Positions 40,779 through 51,367 of a stretch of 64,000 bases of DNA are shown piece by piece. The position numbers were made by a program, and so were the translations under genes. Source of the DNA: Aquimarina sp. Aq78 (lineage in GTDB: Bacteria; Bacteroidota; Bacteroidia; Flavobacteriales; Flavobacteriaceae); NCBI RefSeq assembly GCF_900299525.1, contig NZ_OMKA01000020.1:280634-344633 (forward strand), read 5' to 3'. Position 1 is the first letter of the stretch. The number at the start of each line of letters is the position of its first letter. The notes beneath the pieces were generated by a model. That model had not been told where the DNA came from. It saw nothing but the letters and a program-made list of their open reading frames with translations, and ran no database searches.

Positions 40779-40786
40779 ATAAAAGG

Positions 40787-40818
40787 TTTCACGAAAACGT
40801 TTGAAATATATACTTTTG
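40787..40818 (+). promoter_or_regulatory. Putative gap promoter
   Basis: TACTTTTG (40811-40818) matches the -7 consensus TAnnTTTG. A TTTC at the -33 position (40787-40790) is a weaker match at a 20-nt spacing. The start codon of gap lies 35 bp downstream. Confidence 0.45.
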
Positions 40819-40852
40819 CACGAAATTTCAAGACTTTAAAACACAACACATT

Positions 40853-42301
40853 ATGAGCTCTAACGAAGTTTATGAAAAAGAATTAGCCTTTCAGGCAGAC
40901 AGGCGTCGCGCTACAGTAGCATTTATAAAGACTGTAAGCGATCTTTGGTACGACAATTCTATCGAGTTGGTACTTTTCCGCAATCAGTTAATTGATAAAA
41001 ACGTAAGTGAAATTATCAATTTACACGAATATGCTGGAGAATTTGTACAAAAACCTATTTCAATTTTTGATTCTGTAGAAATTGCGCAAGCTATCAAATT
41101 AATGAATTTACCTCCATCAAAATTAGATATAGGTAAACTTACGTACGAGTATCATTTAGCAAGTGACGAGTACAGTTCGATAAATAGCTTTGTACAAAAC
41201 AAGCTAAAAGACGCAAAGACATTCAAACCTATTTCTCCAAAAAATGTCGTCCTTTATGGATTTGGACGAATCGGTCGTTTGGTAGCCAGAGAATTGATGA
41301 CCATTACAGGCAAAGGAAGCCAATTAAGACTTAGAGCCATAGTAACAAGAGGAGCTATAACTCAAGATGTATTAGAAAAAAGAGCCTCGTTACTTCGTAG
41401 TGATTCTGTACATGGAGATTTTGCCGGTACTGTAGAAACAGATTTACCAAACAGTGCTTTGATCATAAATGGTACTACTGTAAAAATTATTAGTGCTAAT
41501 AATCCAGAAGATATAGATTACACATCTTATGGTATCCAGGACGCTTTGATAATAGATAACACGGGTGCTTTTAGAGATAAAGAAGCATTAAGCAGACATC
41601 TGGCAGCAAAAGGAGCAACCAAAGTATTACTTACCGCTCCCGGAAAAGGGATTCCTAATATTGTACATGGAGTTAATCATAAAGAACATGATCCGGACAA
41701 AGTAGATATTTTTTCTGCTGCTTCTTGTACCACCAATGCAATTACCCCAATACTACAGGCTGTAGACGAAAGTTTTGGTGTAGTTAATGGTCACCTAGAA
41801 ACAATACATGCATATACTAATGACCAAAACCTGGTCGATAATATGCATAAAAAATACAGAAGAGGTCGTGCTGCTGCTCTAAATATGGTAATTACAGAAA
41901 CAGGAGCAGGAAAAGCAGTTTCTAAAGCATTACCAAGTTTTGAAGGGAAATTAACATCTAATGCAATACGAGTTCCTGTACCAAATGGATCATTAGCGAT
42001 TCTTAATCTTAATTTAGAAAAGGAAACTTCTAAAGAGAGTATGAATGCAGTACTTAAAAAATATGCACTGGAAGGAGATTTGGTAGAGCAAATAAAATAT
42101 TCATTAGACAACGAATTAGTATCTAGCGATATTATTGGTTCTTCTGCACCATCTATATACGATAGTAATGCTACTATTGTGGACGCAAAAGGAAATAATA
42201 CCGTTTTATATGTGTGGTATGATAATGAATATGGATATAGTCATCAAGTAATAAGACTATCAAAATATATTGCCAAAGTAAGACGTTTCACATATTATTA
42301 G
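40853..42301 (+). CDS. Glyceraldehyde-3-phosphate dehydrogenase, long form
   Basis: This 482-residue GAPDH carries an extra N-terminal region of about 130 residues before the NAD-binding motif GFGRIGR (136-142). The catalytic Cys292 is in SAASCTTNAITPI. The long form is widespread in Bacteroidetes and is distinct from the short glycolytic GAPDH of about 335 residues. Whether it works in glycolysis or gluconeogenesis cannot be told from sequence. It is flanked by terminators on both sides, so it is monocistronic. Confidence 0.93.
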   Translation: MSSNEVYEKELAFQADRRRATVAFIKTVSDLWYDNSIELVLFRNQLIDKNVSEIINLHEYAGEFVQKPISIFDSVEIAQAIKLMNLPPSKLDIGKLTYEYHLASDEYSSINSFVQNKLKDAKTFKPISPKNVVLYGFGRIGRLVARELMTITGKGSQLRLRAIVTRGAITQDVLEKRASLLRSDSVHGDFAGTVETDLPNSALIINGTTVKIISANNPEDIDYTSYGIQDALIIDNTGAFRDKEALSRHLAAKGATKVLLTAPGKGIPNIVHGVNHKEHDPDKVDIFSAASCTTNAITPILQAVDESFGVVNGHLETIHAYTNDQNLVDNMHKKYRRGRAAALNMVITETGAGKAVSKALPSFEGKLTSNAIRVPVPNGSLAILNLNLEKETSKESMNAVLKKYALEGDLVEQIKYSLDNELVSSDIIGSSAPSIYDSNATIVDAKGNNTVLYVWYDNEYGYSHQVIRLSKYIAKVRRFTYY

Positions 42302-42326
42302 AAGTCGTTTTTATCAAAATATTAAA

Positions 42327-42358
42327 AGTCGTTATTGAATAAATAACGACTTTTTTTA
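42327..42358 (+). terminator. Intrinsic terminator of gap
   Basis: AGTCGTTATT and AATAACGACT are perfect complements around a 5-nt loop, followed by seven T residues. Confidence 0.85.
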
Positions 42359-42654
42359 TCCCTATTCTTCAAAAAGAAAAAGTGTTATTTTCAAAATTCG
42401 TTTTAAAAAGATGTAATATTATAGTTATCAGCAAATTAACCTTAAAATCATCCACACATGAATTCTTGTAAAAAAAACTTTATAATTACTTACAATATCG
42501 TACATTTATTACCGTTACAGAAGAAATTAATAACCAAAAAGAAACGACATATAAATATTCCCTATACTACAAGTCATTAGTTATTTTATTCTCTAACTAC
42601 CACCTCACTATAGGAATATCGTATCTAAACCATTAAAAAATTAAGAATAACAAT
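42359..42654. other. AT-rich spacer upstream of the coiled-coil gene
   Basis: This spacer is AT-rich and non-coding. I see no consensus promoter box, RNA gene or long dyad in it. It presumably contains the promoter of the coiled-coil protein gene. Confidence 0.4.
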
Positions 42655-43272
42655 ATGAAATTACCACAGTATCTACTAGTTTTAATACTACTTCTATCCT
42701 TTTCTGAAACTACATATGCACAAGAAGAAAATGCAACTGTTGCTGATGCTTTAAGACAGGAAAAGATTGAAGGGCAATTTGATATGGTGATAAAAAAATC
42801 CGGAAAATTTCAAGAATACAAAGTAGTGAAGTTGATTTGGTTAAACAAACTTAAAAGCAACACTATAGACACACTTAAGACATTAGAATCAAAACTAAAT
42901 ACAACCAATCTTAAGATTGATGAACAAAAATCTACAATAACCGGACTCGAAGAGTCACTTGCTAAAACAAATGGTGATCTTACTACCGTTACCAAAGAAA
43001 AAGACAGTATTAACTTTTTTGGAGCGGCACTAACTAAATCCAGTTACAAAACCATTATGTGGGTTATTATTGGTGTTCTCATAGCTTTACTTAGTTTCTT
43101 CATATACAAGTTCAAAAATAGCAATACAATAACACTACAAGCCAAAAAAGTATTAGCTGAAACCGAAGCAGAGTTTGAGGATCACAGACGAAGAGCCCTG
43201 GAGCGAGAGCAAAAAGTAATGCGTAAGCTTCAAGACGAAATCAATAAACAACGTAAAGCTGGCGCTAAGTAG
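42655..43272 (+). CDS. Exported coiled-coil protein with one membrane helix
   Basis: This 205-residue protein has a signal peptide (about 1-22, ending TTYAQEE), a coiled-coil region (about 65-120, TLKTLESKLNTTNLKIDEQK), one membrane helix (about 134-152) and a basic, charged cytoplasmic helix (about 165-205, HRRRALEREQKVMRKLQDEI). Homologues next to trmD in flavobacteria are often annotated as tRNA (guanine-N1)-methyltransferase by association, but no SAM-binding or SPOUT motif is present. I treat it as unknown. It lies 65 bp upstream of trmD. Confidence 0.75.
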   Translation: MKLPQYLLVLILLLSFSETTYAQEENATVADALRQEKIEGQFDMVIKKSGKFQEYKVVKLIWLNKLKSNTIDTLKTLESKLNTTNLKIDEQKSTITGLEESLAKTNGDLTTVTKEKDSINFFGAALTKSSYKTIMWVIIGVLIALLSFFIYKFKNSNTITLQAKKVLAETEAEFEDHRRRALEREQKVMRKLQDEINKQRKAGAK

Positions 43273-43337
43273 TTCTAATTTCTAGATTTTCACCATATTC
43301 TTTTGCATCTTTGCACCCATAAATGAATTAGATAAAG

Positions 43338-44015
43338 ATGCGTATAGATATCATCACTGTAGTACCAGACATTCTAAAAAGCCCTTTCGAAGCCTCTATA
43401 ATGAAGCGGTCAATAGAAAAAGGATTGGTCCAAGTACAGTTTCATAATCTTAGGGATTATACCGATACAAATTATAAACAAGTTGATGATTATCAATTTG
43501 GAGGTGGTGCTGGTATGGTTATGATGATAGAGCCTATCGACAAATGTATTTCCAAATTAAAATCAGAAAGGGATTATGACGAGATCATCTATATGACCCC
43601 AGATGGCGAGACCTTAAATCAAGGAATTGCAAACCAATTATCTTTAAAAGGAAATTTAATTATTCTTTGTGGCCATTACAAAGGGGTAGATCAACGTGTG
43701 AGAGATTATTTTATCACCAAAGAAATATCTGTAGGAGATTATGTATTATCGGGCGGAGAACTGGGTGCACTAATCTTATGTGATACAATCATTAGACTGA
43801 TCCCGGGAGTACTCGGTAACGAAACCTCTGCATTGACTGATTCATTTCAGGACAATTTATTAGCTCCCCCTATCTATACAAGACCCGCAGAATATAAAGG
43901 CTGGAAAGTACCAGAAGTTCTAACCTCTGGTAATTTCCCTAAAATAGAAACATGGCGAGAAGAACAAGCATACCAAAGAACAAAAGATCGTAGACCTGAT
44001 CTGTTGGATGAATAA
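43338..44015 (+). CDS. trmD: tRNA (guanine-N1)-methyltransferase
   Basis: TrmD methylates G37 of tRNAs with a CCN anticodon pairing. The 225-residue SPOUT protein starts [20 protein letters not shown], and has [29 protein letters not shown] and [15 protein letters not shown], which form the SAM-binding knot. Length is normal for the family. The next gene on the strand is rplS, a common linkage. Confidence 0.96.
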   Translation: MRIDIITVVPDILKSPFEASIMKRSIEKGLVQVQFHNLRDYTDTNYKQVDDYQFGGGAGMVMMIEPIDKCISKLKSERDYDEIIYMTPDGETLNQGIANQLSLKGNLIILCGHYKGVDQRVRDYFITKEISVGDYVLSGGELGALILCDTIIRLIPGVLGNETSALTDSFQDNLLAPPIYTRPAEYKGWKVPEVLTSGNFPKIETWREEQAYQRTKDRRPDLLDE

Positions 44016-44185
44016 AATAAATACACCATAGTACCAACGCTTAATCAGGTATTTATTCTAAGCTAAAATCTTTTAGGTTTCGTTTTCATACATAAAATGT
44101 AATCACAAACTCACATTCTATGCACATCTTGTCATAAATTGAAAAATGATTAATTAACAGAGAAGTAATAATAATCGCAAAACAC

Positions 44186-44215
44186 TTGCAAATCATCAAA
44201 TAATACTTACTTTTG
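44186..44215 (+). promoter_or_regulatory. Promoter of rplS
   Basis: TTG (44186-44188), a 19-nt spacer and TACTTTTG (44208-44215) match the Bacteroidetes promoter consensus exactly. It gives rplS its own transcript with a leader of about 65 nt. Confidence 0.7.
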
Positions 44216-44287
44216 CACCCTGATTAGACCAACCTCTGGCGAAAATCGCGAATGTTGCTTTAACAAAACCATGAAACTATATCAAAA

Positions 44288-44638
44288 ATGGAAGATTTAG
44301 TGAAATTCGTACAAGACGAATTTGTTACAAAAAAAGAAATGGCAGAATTCTCTGCAGGTGACACAATCACTGTTTATTACGAAATTAAAGAAGGAAACAA
44401 AACACGTACACAGTTCTTTAGAGGAGTTGTAATCCAAAGAAGAGGTTCTGGATCTACTGAAACATTTACAATCAGAAAGATGTCAGGAACTATTGGTGTA
44501 GAACGTATTTTTCCTATAAACTTACCAGCACTTCAAAAAATTGAAGTAAATAAAAGAGGTAAAGTTCGTAGAGCTCGTATATTCTACTTTAGAGGACTTA
44601 CCGGTAAAAAAGCACGTATTAGAGAAAAAAGAAACTAA
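44288..44638 (+). CDS. rplS: 50S ribosomal protein L19
   Basis: L19 sits at the 30S-50S interface. This 116-residue protein has FSAGDTITVYYEIKEGNKTRTQFFRGVV and GVERIFPINLPALQKIEV, then KVRRARIFYFRGLTGKKARI, all diagnostic. Followed by an intrinsic terminator 24 bp later. Confidence 0.97.
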   Translation: MEDLVKFVQDEFVTKKEMAEFSAGDTITVYYEIKEGNKTRTQFFRGVVIQRRGSGSTETFTIRKMSGTIGVERIFPINLPALQKIEVNKRGKVRRARIFYFRGLTGKKARIREKRN

Positions 44639-44661
44639 TTCTATATCTCTTTTAACAAATC

Positions 44662-44693
44662 AAAAAAGACTTCCAATTGGAAGTCTTTTTTTT
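44662..44693 (+). terminator. Intrinsic terminator of rplS
   Basis: AAAAAAGACTTCC and GGAAGTCTTTTTT form a perfect stem around AATT, ending in a T-run. The symmetry would also allow it to work on the other strand. Confidence 0.85.
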
Positions 44694-45008
44694 ATGAACA
44701 AAAGTTAATAACTCAAGTTCATAAACGGTTGATAATTAATACAATAAGAATTAGCAGACCGCAAATCAATTTTCCTTATATTTATATTAGAATTACATAT
44801 AGCAAAAGATGACACAAGGATTCTTGGCTGTATATCTAAACAAACGTTCTCTGAACATATTAAGACCAGTTTAGAATTAAAATAAATATAGAACGAAAGT
44901 TATTTTTTTGAATACATCCTTGAAATCACTTTAAGGGCTTTACTTTAGGATCATTTCAAAATGAAATTCAGAAGAAAAAATTAAGTTTTGACACCTTTTT
45001 AATTGTAA

Positions 45009-45254
45009 ATGGCATTTGACTATCCGGGTGAAAAACTGAAAAATTACAAAAGTAATTTAGAAACACAAACACACGTATTAGTCGCAAGAGTAGAAACAAA
45101 TTATACAAATCATTATTTGACAAATTTAAATCTGCTCAAAATTGAAAATAAGTATTTTGTTATAAATAACGAAAGTTTTTATTTAATAGCGGGTAAAACA
45201 GCTAGCATCATAATTATTTTCAATGAAGCCATATCAAAATATTCGTATTCTTGA
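45009..45254 (+). CDS. Possible small protein of unknown function
   Basis: This 81-residue frame runs into the terminator stem and shows no homology I recognise. It contains hydrophobic stretches (FYLIAGKTASIIIIFNEA) and many Asn, Lys and Tyr codons expected of AT-rich random sequence. No clear ribosome binding site precedes the ATG. It may be a decayed gene, a short protein or part of an untranslated RNA. Low confidence. Confidence 0.25.
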   Translation: MAFDYPGEKLKNYKSNLETQTHVLVARVETNYTNHYLTNLNLLKIENKYFVINNESFYLIAGKTASIIIIFNEAISKYSYS

Positions 45255-45270
45255 TATGGCTTTTTATTTT
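45227..45270 (+). terminator. Orphan intrinsic terminator
   Basis: AGCCATATCAA (45227-45237) and TTGATATGGCT (45251-45261) are perfect 11-bp complements around a 13-nt loop, followed by TTTTATTTTT. The T-run is only on the plus strand. No gene of known function lies upstream of it after the rplS terminator. Confidence 0.8.
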
Positions 45271-45382
45271 TGAGAATACATCTAAAAACAGATCAAAATT
45301 TCAACATCTTACATTTTTTTCACTTTAATATTCAATAAACTATAATTCAACTCTCTCTAACTCAAAACTAATAACACACAGG

Positions 45383-45413
45383 TTGCATTTAGGCGACTAG
45401 ATTTGTATCTTCG
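45383..45413 (+). promoter_or_regulatory. Putative icd promoter
   Basis: TTG (45383-45385), a 20-nt spacer and TATCTTCG (45406-45413) match the consensus TTG-N20-TAnnTTTG with one mismatch. It gives icd a leader of about 185 nt. Confidence 0.5.
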
Positions 45414-45593
45414 CGCTCGGAAATCTATGACTACAAAATTGTAAATCCAAATAGAATCAATACTAAAAAGATCGGCCAATATTGTTTGTCTAAGAAAAAT
45501 TAAACGACTAATTATTTCCTTACATAAATAGTATAATAAAATTAGGGAGTCTACTACTTTTCAGGTATTAAAAACCTCTAGATCCCTAAATAA

Positions 45594-47831
<2,238 letters not shown>

Positions 47832-47851
47832 TATAAGTAAACAATACTATT

Positions 47852-47890
47852 AAAAAAGCCTGTGAGATATTAATCCCACAGGCTTTTTTT
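47852..47890 (+). terminator. Intrinsic terminator of icd
   Basis: AAAAAAGCCTGTG and CACAGGCTTTTTTT form a stem around a 12-nt loop, ending in seven T residues. Confidence 0.85.
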
Positions 47891-47935
47891 AATACTTCCA
47901 TATTTCTTTATTAAAAATATTCATATTAATTTCTT

Positions 47936-47974
47936 ATTACATGCAACCCTTTGATTTTTAAATTGTCAATGATA
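47936..47974 (+). promoter_or_regulatory. Putative ECF sigma promoter upstream of the sigma gene
   Basis: ATTACATGCAAC (47936-47947), 16 variable bases and TGTCAATGATA (47964-47974). The same two blocks occur with the same spacing before the barrel gene at 50261-50299. A -35 block containing GCAAC and a -10 block containing GTC are typical of ECF-dependent promoters. Confidence 0.65.
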
Positions 47975-48025
47975 ATAACTAAAAGAGAAGTACATTTAAA
48001 GAAATTTACAATCAAGTAAAACTAA

Positions 48026-48565
48026 TTGGAAACCAATATTCTTTATACGCATAAAGATCTTGTAGAAAAAAGCAAGTCTGGTGATAGGAATTCGCAATAC
48101 CGATTATATGAGCTCTATGTAGATGCCATGTATAATATAAGTATGCGTATGTTAAGCATAAAAGAAGATGCAGAAGATGTCGTACAAGATAGTTTTGTAG
48201 AGGCTTTCAAAAATTTAAAATCTTTTAGATATGAAAGTACTTTTGGCTCTTGGTTAAAGAGAATAGTAATTAATAAAAGCTTAAATCATTTAAAGTTAAA
48301 AAAAATCCCAGTTACGCCTCTTGACCAACACGAATATCATATTAGCGAGGAGATAATTGATCCCGTTAAACCGAATGATATTAACAAAGTAAAAAAAGGA
48401 ATTAAAGCTCTTCCGGATGGATATCGACAAATCATAAATCTTTATTTAATCGAAGGGTATGATCATATAGAAATTGCAGAGATACTAGGTATCACTATTT
48501 CGACTTCGAAATCGCAATATCACAGAGCAAAGAAAAAATTAATTGAAATTGTAAATACATTATAG
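48026..48565 (+). CDS. ECF-type RNA polymerase sigma factor
   Basis: This 179-residue protein has region 2 (about 22-90: MYNISMRMLSIKEDAEDVVQDSFVEAFKNL and FGSWLKRIVINKSLNHLK) and region 4 (about 128-179: LPDGYRQIINLYLIEGYDHIEIAEILGIT) and lacks region 1.1 and 3, as expected for group IV sigma factors. The start is a TTG. It is 4 bp upstream of a membrane protein that is probably its anti-sigma factor, and an ECF-like promoter precedes it, so it is likely autoregulated. Confidence 0.93.
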   Translation: METNILYTHKDLVEKSKSGDRNSQYRLYELYVDAMYNISMRMLSIKEDAEDVVQDSFVEAFKNLKSFRYESTFGSWLKRIVINKSLNHLKLKKIPVTPLDQHEYHISEEIIDPVKPNDINKVKKGIKALPDGYRQIINLYLIEGYDHIEIAEILGITISTSKSQYHRAKKKLIEIVNTL

Positions 48566-48569
48566 TGCA

Positions 48570-49106
48570 ATGGATGATTTTGAAAAATATATAGTAGAAA
48601 ACAAGCACCTATTTGATGAGCATAACGCAGATAAATCAAAAATCTGGAATGAAATTGAATCTAACTTAGACTCTTCAAAAACAATTCGCCTGTGGAGGTC
48701 TCCCCTAATAAAAATAGCTGCAAGTATTTTGATCCTGGTAGGAGCTTTTTCAATAGTAAATCTAATTGCATCAGGACTTAACAATAACAACCAAAATAAT
48801 ATTGTACATCAGGAATTACGAGATATCGATACTTATTATAAGGATCTAGTATCTTTTCAGGTACAACTTGTAAAAAACAATTCAAAATTGCAACCCGAAG
48901 ACAAAAAGAAATTCTTGTCTTTTATGGATGAGCTGGATGAAGAATATGATACCCTTAAAACAGAAATGGCAAAAAATTTGAACAATGAATACATTTTAGA
49001 AGCCATTGTTAATAATTATAAAAAAAGAATCGAATTGATTGAAAATCTGTTGAAACAGATCAATGATTCTAAAAAATCGAATGAAAATGAAGGCTATATC
49101 TTATAA
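48570..49106 (+). CDS. Probable membrane anti-sigma factor
   Basis: This 178-residue protein has a short cytoplasmic N-terminal region with MDDFEKYIVENKHLFDEHNADKS, one membrane helix (about 46-68) and a helical, charged periplasmic part (about 80-178). I see no zinc-binding anti-sigma motif. Its position directly after the ECF gene and its topology make it the likely regulator. The following gene starts inside its last codons. Confidence 0.75.
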   Translation: MDDFEKYIVENKHLFDEHNADKSKIWNEIESNLDSSKTIRLWRSPLIKIAASILILVGAFSIVNLIASGLNNNNQNNIVHQELRDIDTYYKDLVSFQVQLVKNNSKLQPEDKKKFLSFMDELDEEYDTLKTEMAKNLNNEYILEAIVNNYKKRIELIENLLKQINDSKKSNENEGYIL

Positions 49107-50193
49107 ATATCTTTTACTGATGCCCATACTGCTATTCATAGCAAATGGCGTGTGGGCACAGGAAAAAGTGTCAAAAAAAATTGAAAAGACATTTCCGTTA
49201 ACCAATGCAGGAGAACTACATTTAGAAAATAAATACGGAAATGTAACTATTCAAGGGTGGGAGAAAAAAACAATCCAAATTGATATTGACATACAGGTTG
49301 TCAAAAAGAAAAAAGATGACGCAGAAGAACTATTAAAACGTATTAATCCTGCCATTAATAATACCGAAGATTTTGTGAGTATTTCTTCTGTAATTGAAGA
49401 AAAAAACACAAGTATGATTTCTAGATTCTTTAATAAAGAACTCTTCGAAAAAACAAGTTTCTTTGATTTTGACAAGGGTAATATTCAAATAGATTACACT
49501 ATTTATTTGCCTTTTAATGCTGAAATTAATATTATAAATAAATTTGGAGATATCATTATAAGTGAATGGAACGGAAAATTAAAAGCTAATATACAACATG
49601 GCGATATGTGGGTAAATAAAGACCTTAATAACGCAAGTATAGAAATGAAATTTGGGAAACTAAAAACCAAATCTATTACTTATGGAAACATACGATTCAA
49701 AAATGGAGAAATCGATATAGAATCATCCAATGATCTTAAAATAAATAGTAACGGGACAATCATAAAAATTGAAAATGTAGAGTCATTAGAAATGCACTCC
49801 AGCAAGGATCAGATTACCATTCAAAGACTAGGAAGTATTCATGGTGAACTTATGTTTAGCACAATGAATATAGATACAGTATATAAAAATATTAATCTTG
49901 TTACAGAAGTAGCAGACGTTTGGGTTTCCAACATTCAAAAAACCAATGCCAATATAACAATTGATCAAGAATCCTCAGAACTAAGCATAAATGTTTCAGG
50001 AATGTCCATAGATTTTAATGCTTCTCTTGAACAAGGGCTTTTAAGAATCCCTAAGTCATTTACAAACATAAAGACCGATGTGATTGATAAACGAAGAAAA
50101 ATTAGAGAAATTAGTGCTACTTATGGAAATAGTAGTTTAAAAGGAAAGTTCCATATCACAGGTAGAAAAGGAGTGGTCATATTAAAAGAATGA
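49081..50193 (+). CDS. Exported DUF4097-like adhesin-type protein
   Basis: The 370-residue protein from the ATG at 49081 has a signal peptide (ending VWAQEK) and a repetitive beta-strand region beginning GELHLENKYGNVTIQGWEKKTI, the opening of the DUF4097-type beta-helical family. The pattern INIINKFGDIIISEWNG recurs. It probably folds as a periplasmic beta-solenoid. The start could also be 49087. It overlaps the anti-sigma gene by 26 bp, so it is in the same operon and a probable regulon member. Confidence 0.75.
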   Translation: MKMKAISYKYLLLMPILLFIANGVWAQEKVSKKIEKTFPLTNAGELHLENKYGNVTIQGWEKKTIQIDIDIQVVKKKKDDAEELLKRINPAINNTEDFVSISSVIEEKNTSMISRFFNKELFEKTSFFDFDKGNIQIDYTIYLPFNAEINIINKFGDIIISEWNGKLKANIQHGDMWVNKDLNNASIEMKFGKLKTKSITYGNIRFKNGEIDIESSNDLKINSNGTIIKIENVESLEMHSSKDQITIQRLGSIHGELMFSTMNIDTVYKNINLVTEVADVWVSNIQKTNANITIDQESSELSINVSGMSIDFNASLEQGLLRIPKSFTNIKTDVIDKRRKIREISATYGNSSLKGKFHITGRKGVVILKE

Positions 50194-50260
50194 GTATGCA
50201 CCTCTCTTTTAATTACCCCAGTGATCATTGATTATGATAAATTTAACAGTATCGAAACCA

Positions 50261-50299
50261 ATTACATGCAACTATTACAAATTTAACTTGTCAATGATA
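50261..50299 (+). promoter_or_regulatory. Putative ECF sigma promoter upstream of the barrel gene
   Basis: ATTACATGCAAC (50261-50272), 16 variable bases and TGTCAATGATA (50289-50299) repeat both blocks of the element at 47936-47974 at the same spacing. The ATG of the next gene lies 17 bp downstream. Confidence 0.65.
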
Positions 50300-50315
50300 T
50301 AACAAATCAAGTATA

Positions 50316-50987
50316 ATGAAACACGTGAAAATTATATTACTTTTTGCTTTAACCTGCTATATGTATCCGAGTATAGCTCAAGAATCTCAGAATTATATCG
50401 AGTTTAATGACCGAAAAAATATTGTACATGGTGTTTATCTGGGATTACATGCCGGTTATGGCGAAATTGAAGGCAAAGAAACATATATTGCCGGACTTAA
50501 GGTCGCCTATGTTGCTAATCAAAAATTTGAAATTGGTTTTGTAACAAAAGCCCTCTTTTCTAATCAAAACATTCCAGGAATTTTCTCGCCAGAGATTGCA
50601 GATCTAGGAGCAGTTTATTCAGGTCTTCATTTAGAACCAATATTTTTCAGTAAAGCCAAAATCAATCTTTCTTTTCCAGTATTAATAGGTGGTGGTGCAA
50701 TGGGATACATTAATACTAACTGGGATGACGAAGAAGAAGCAGAACGATATCAAGAAGATCAATGGGATGCAATATTTGTTGTAGAGCCTGGAGTGAATGT
50801 TTTGTATAATATTTCGCGATACGTTCAGTTAGAAATGGGAGTTAAGTACAGGTTCTCTAGTAAAGTAGAATTATCATCAGATGAAATTACTCGAATCAAC
50901 GGTTTTTCGGCTGGATTCGGTGTAAAAATGGGAGTATTCAATCTTGGAAGAAATCGCTATAAAAAAAACATACCAAATCATGAATGA
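50316..50987 (+). CDS. Outer membrane beta-barrel protein, probable ECF regulon member
   Basis: This 223-residue protein has a signal peptide (about 1-21, ending SIAQES) and alternating amphipathic strands (for example KFEIGFVTKALF and LEMGVKYRFS) typical of small outer membrane barrels. A central acidic loop (NWDDEEEAERYQEDQWD) stands out. I do not recognise a family function. Its own ECF-like promoter lies directly upstream. Confidence 0.7.
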   Translation: MKHVKIILLFALTCYMYPSIAQESQNYIEFNDRKNIVHGVYLGLHAGYGEIEGKETYIAGLKVAYVANQKFEIGFVTKALFSNQNIPGIFSPEIADLGAVYSGLHLEPIFFSKAKINLSFPVLIGGGAMGYINTNWDDEEEAERYQEDQWDAIFVVEPGVNVLYNISRYVQLEMGVKYRFSSKVELSSDEITRINGFSAGFGVKMGVFNLGRNRYKKNIPNHE

Positions 50988-51195
50988 ATTAAAAACAAAC
51001 CGCAAAACAAGCATGAATGTTGTCTATGTATTCTCAGAAAACGACAAGGTTTATGTTAAAAACAGTACATGTTCTGAATCTCATAATCAAACTTCGACAA
51101 TACATGAAGAATGGTTTCCAATTAATTTTCAATGGAAATCATTAATGGATTTAAGAAAAAATATGAGATTTCAAAATGTAGATGAAAGCTATTAA
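50980..51195 (+). CDS. Small protein coupled to the barrel gene
   Basis: A 71-residue frame starts at an ATG overlapping the barrel stop (ATGAATGA), an arrangement typical of translational coupling. The protein has no signal peptide and is rich in charged and polar residues (NELKTNRKTSMNVVYVFSE). I recognise no family. A real gene is plausible because of the overlap, but it is not proven. Confidence 0.4.
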   Translation: MNELKTNRKTSMNVVYVFSENDKVYVKNSTCSESHNQTSTIHEEWFPINFQWKSLMDLRKNMRFQNVDESY

Positions 51196-51367
51196 TTAAG
51201 AACACATTCTTATATAGCACCCTATAGTACCTACCCCCTATTAAAATCATTAAATTACTAATAATCAGATTTTTAAATAAATCGGACACTACATCTATTG
51301 CCTAATAATTTTATCCTGATGCATTAAATATTTTAATTATCATTTTAAAACCTTAAAAAATAAACAA

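Larger units (their letters stand above)
44694..45382. other. Intergenic block that ends in an orphan terminator
   Basis: No recognised gene lies in this block. It includes an 81-codon reading frame (45009-45254) and a strong rightward terminator (45227-45270) that cannot belong to rplS, which already has its own. This suggests an independent short transcript between about 44700 and 45270. Confidence 0.45.

Noticed and set aside
42655..43272. Annotation as tRNA (guanine-N1)-methyltransferase, by association with trmD
   Set aside because: The protein has a signal peptide, coiled coil and membrane helix and no methyltransferase motif. The real TrmD is the next gene.
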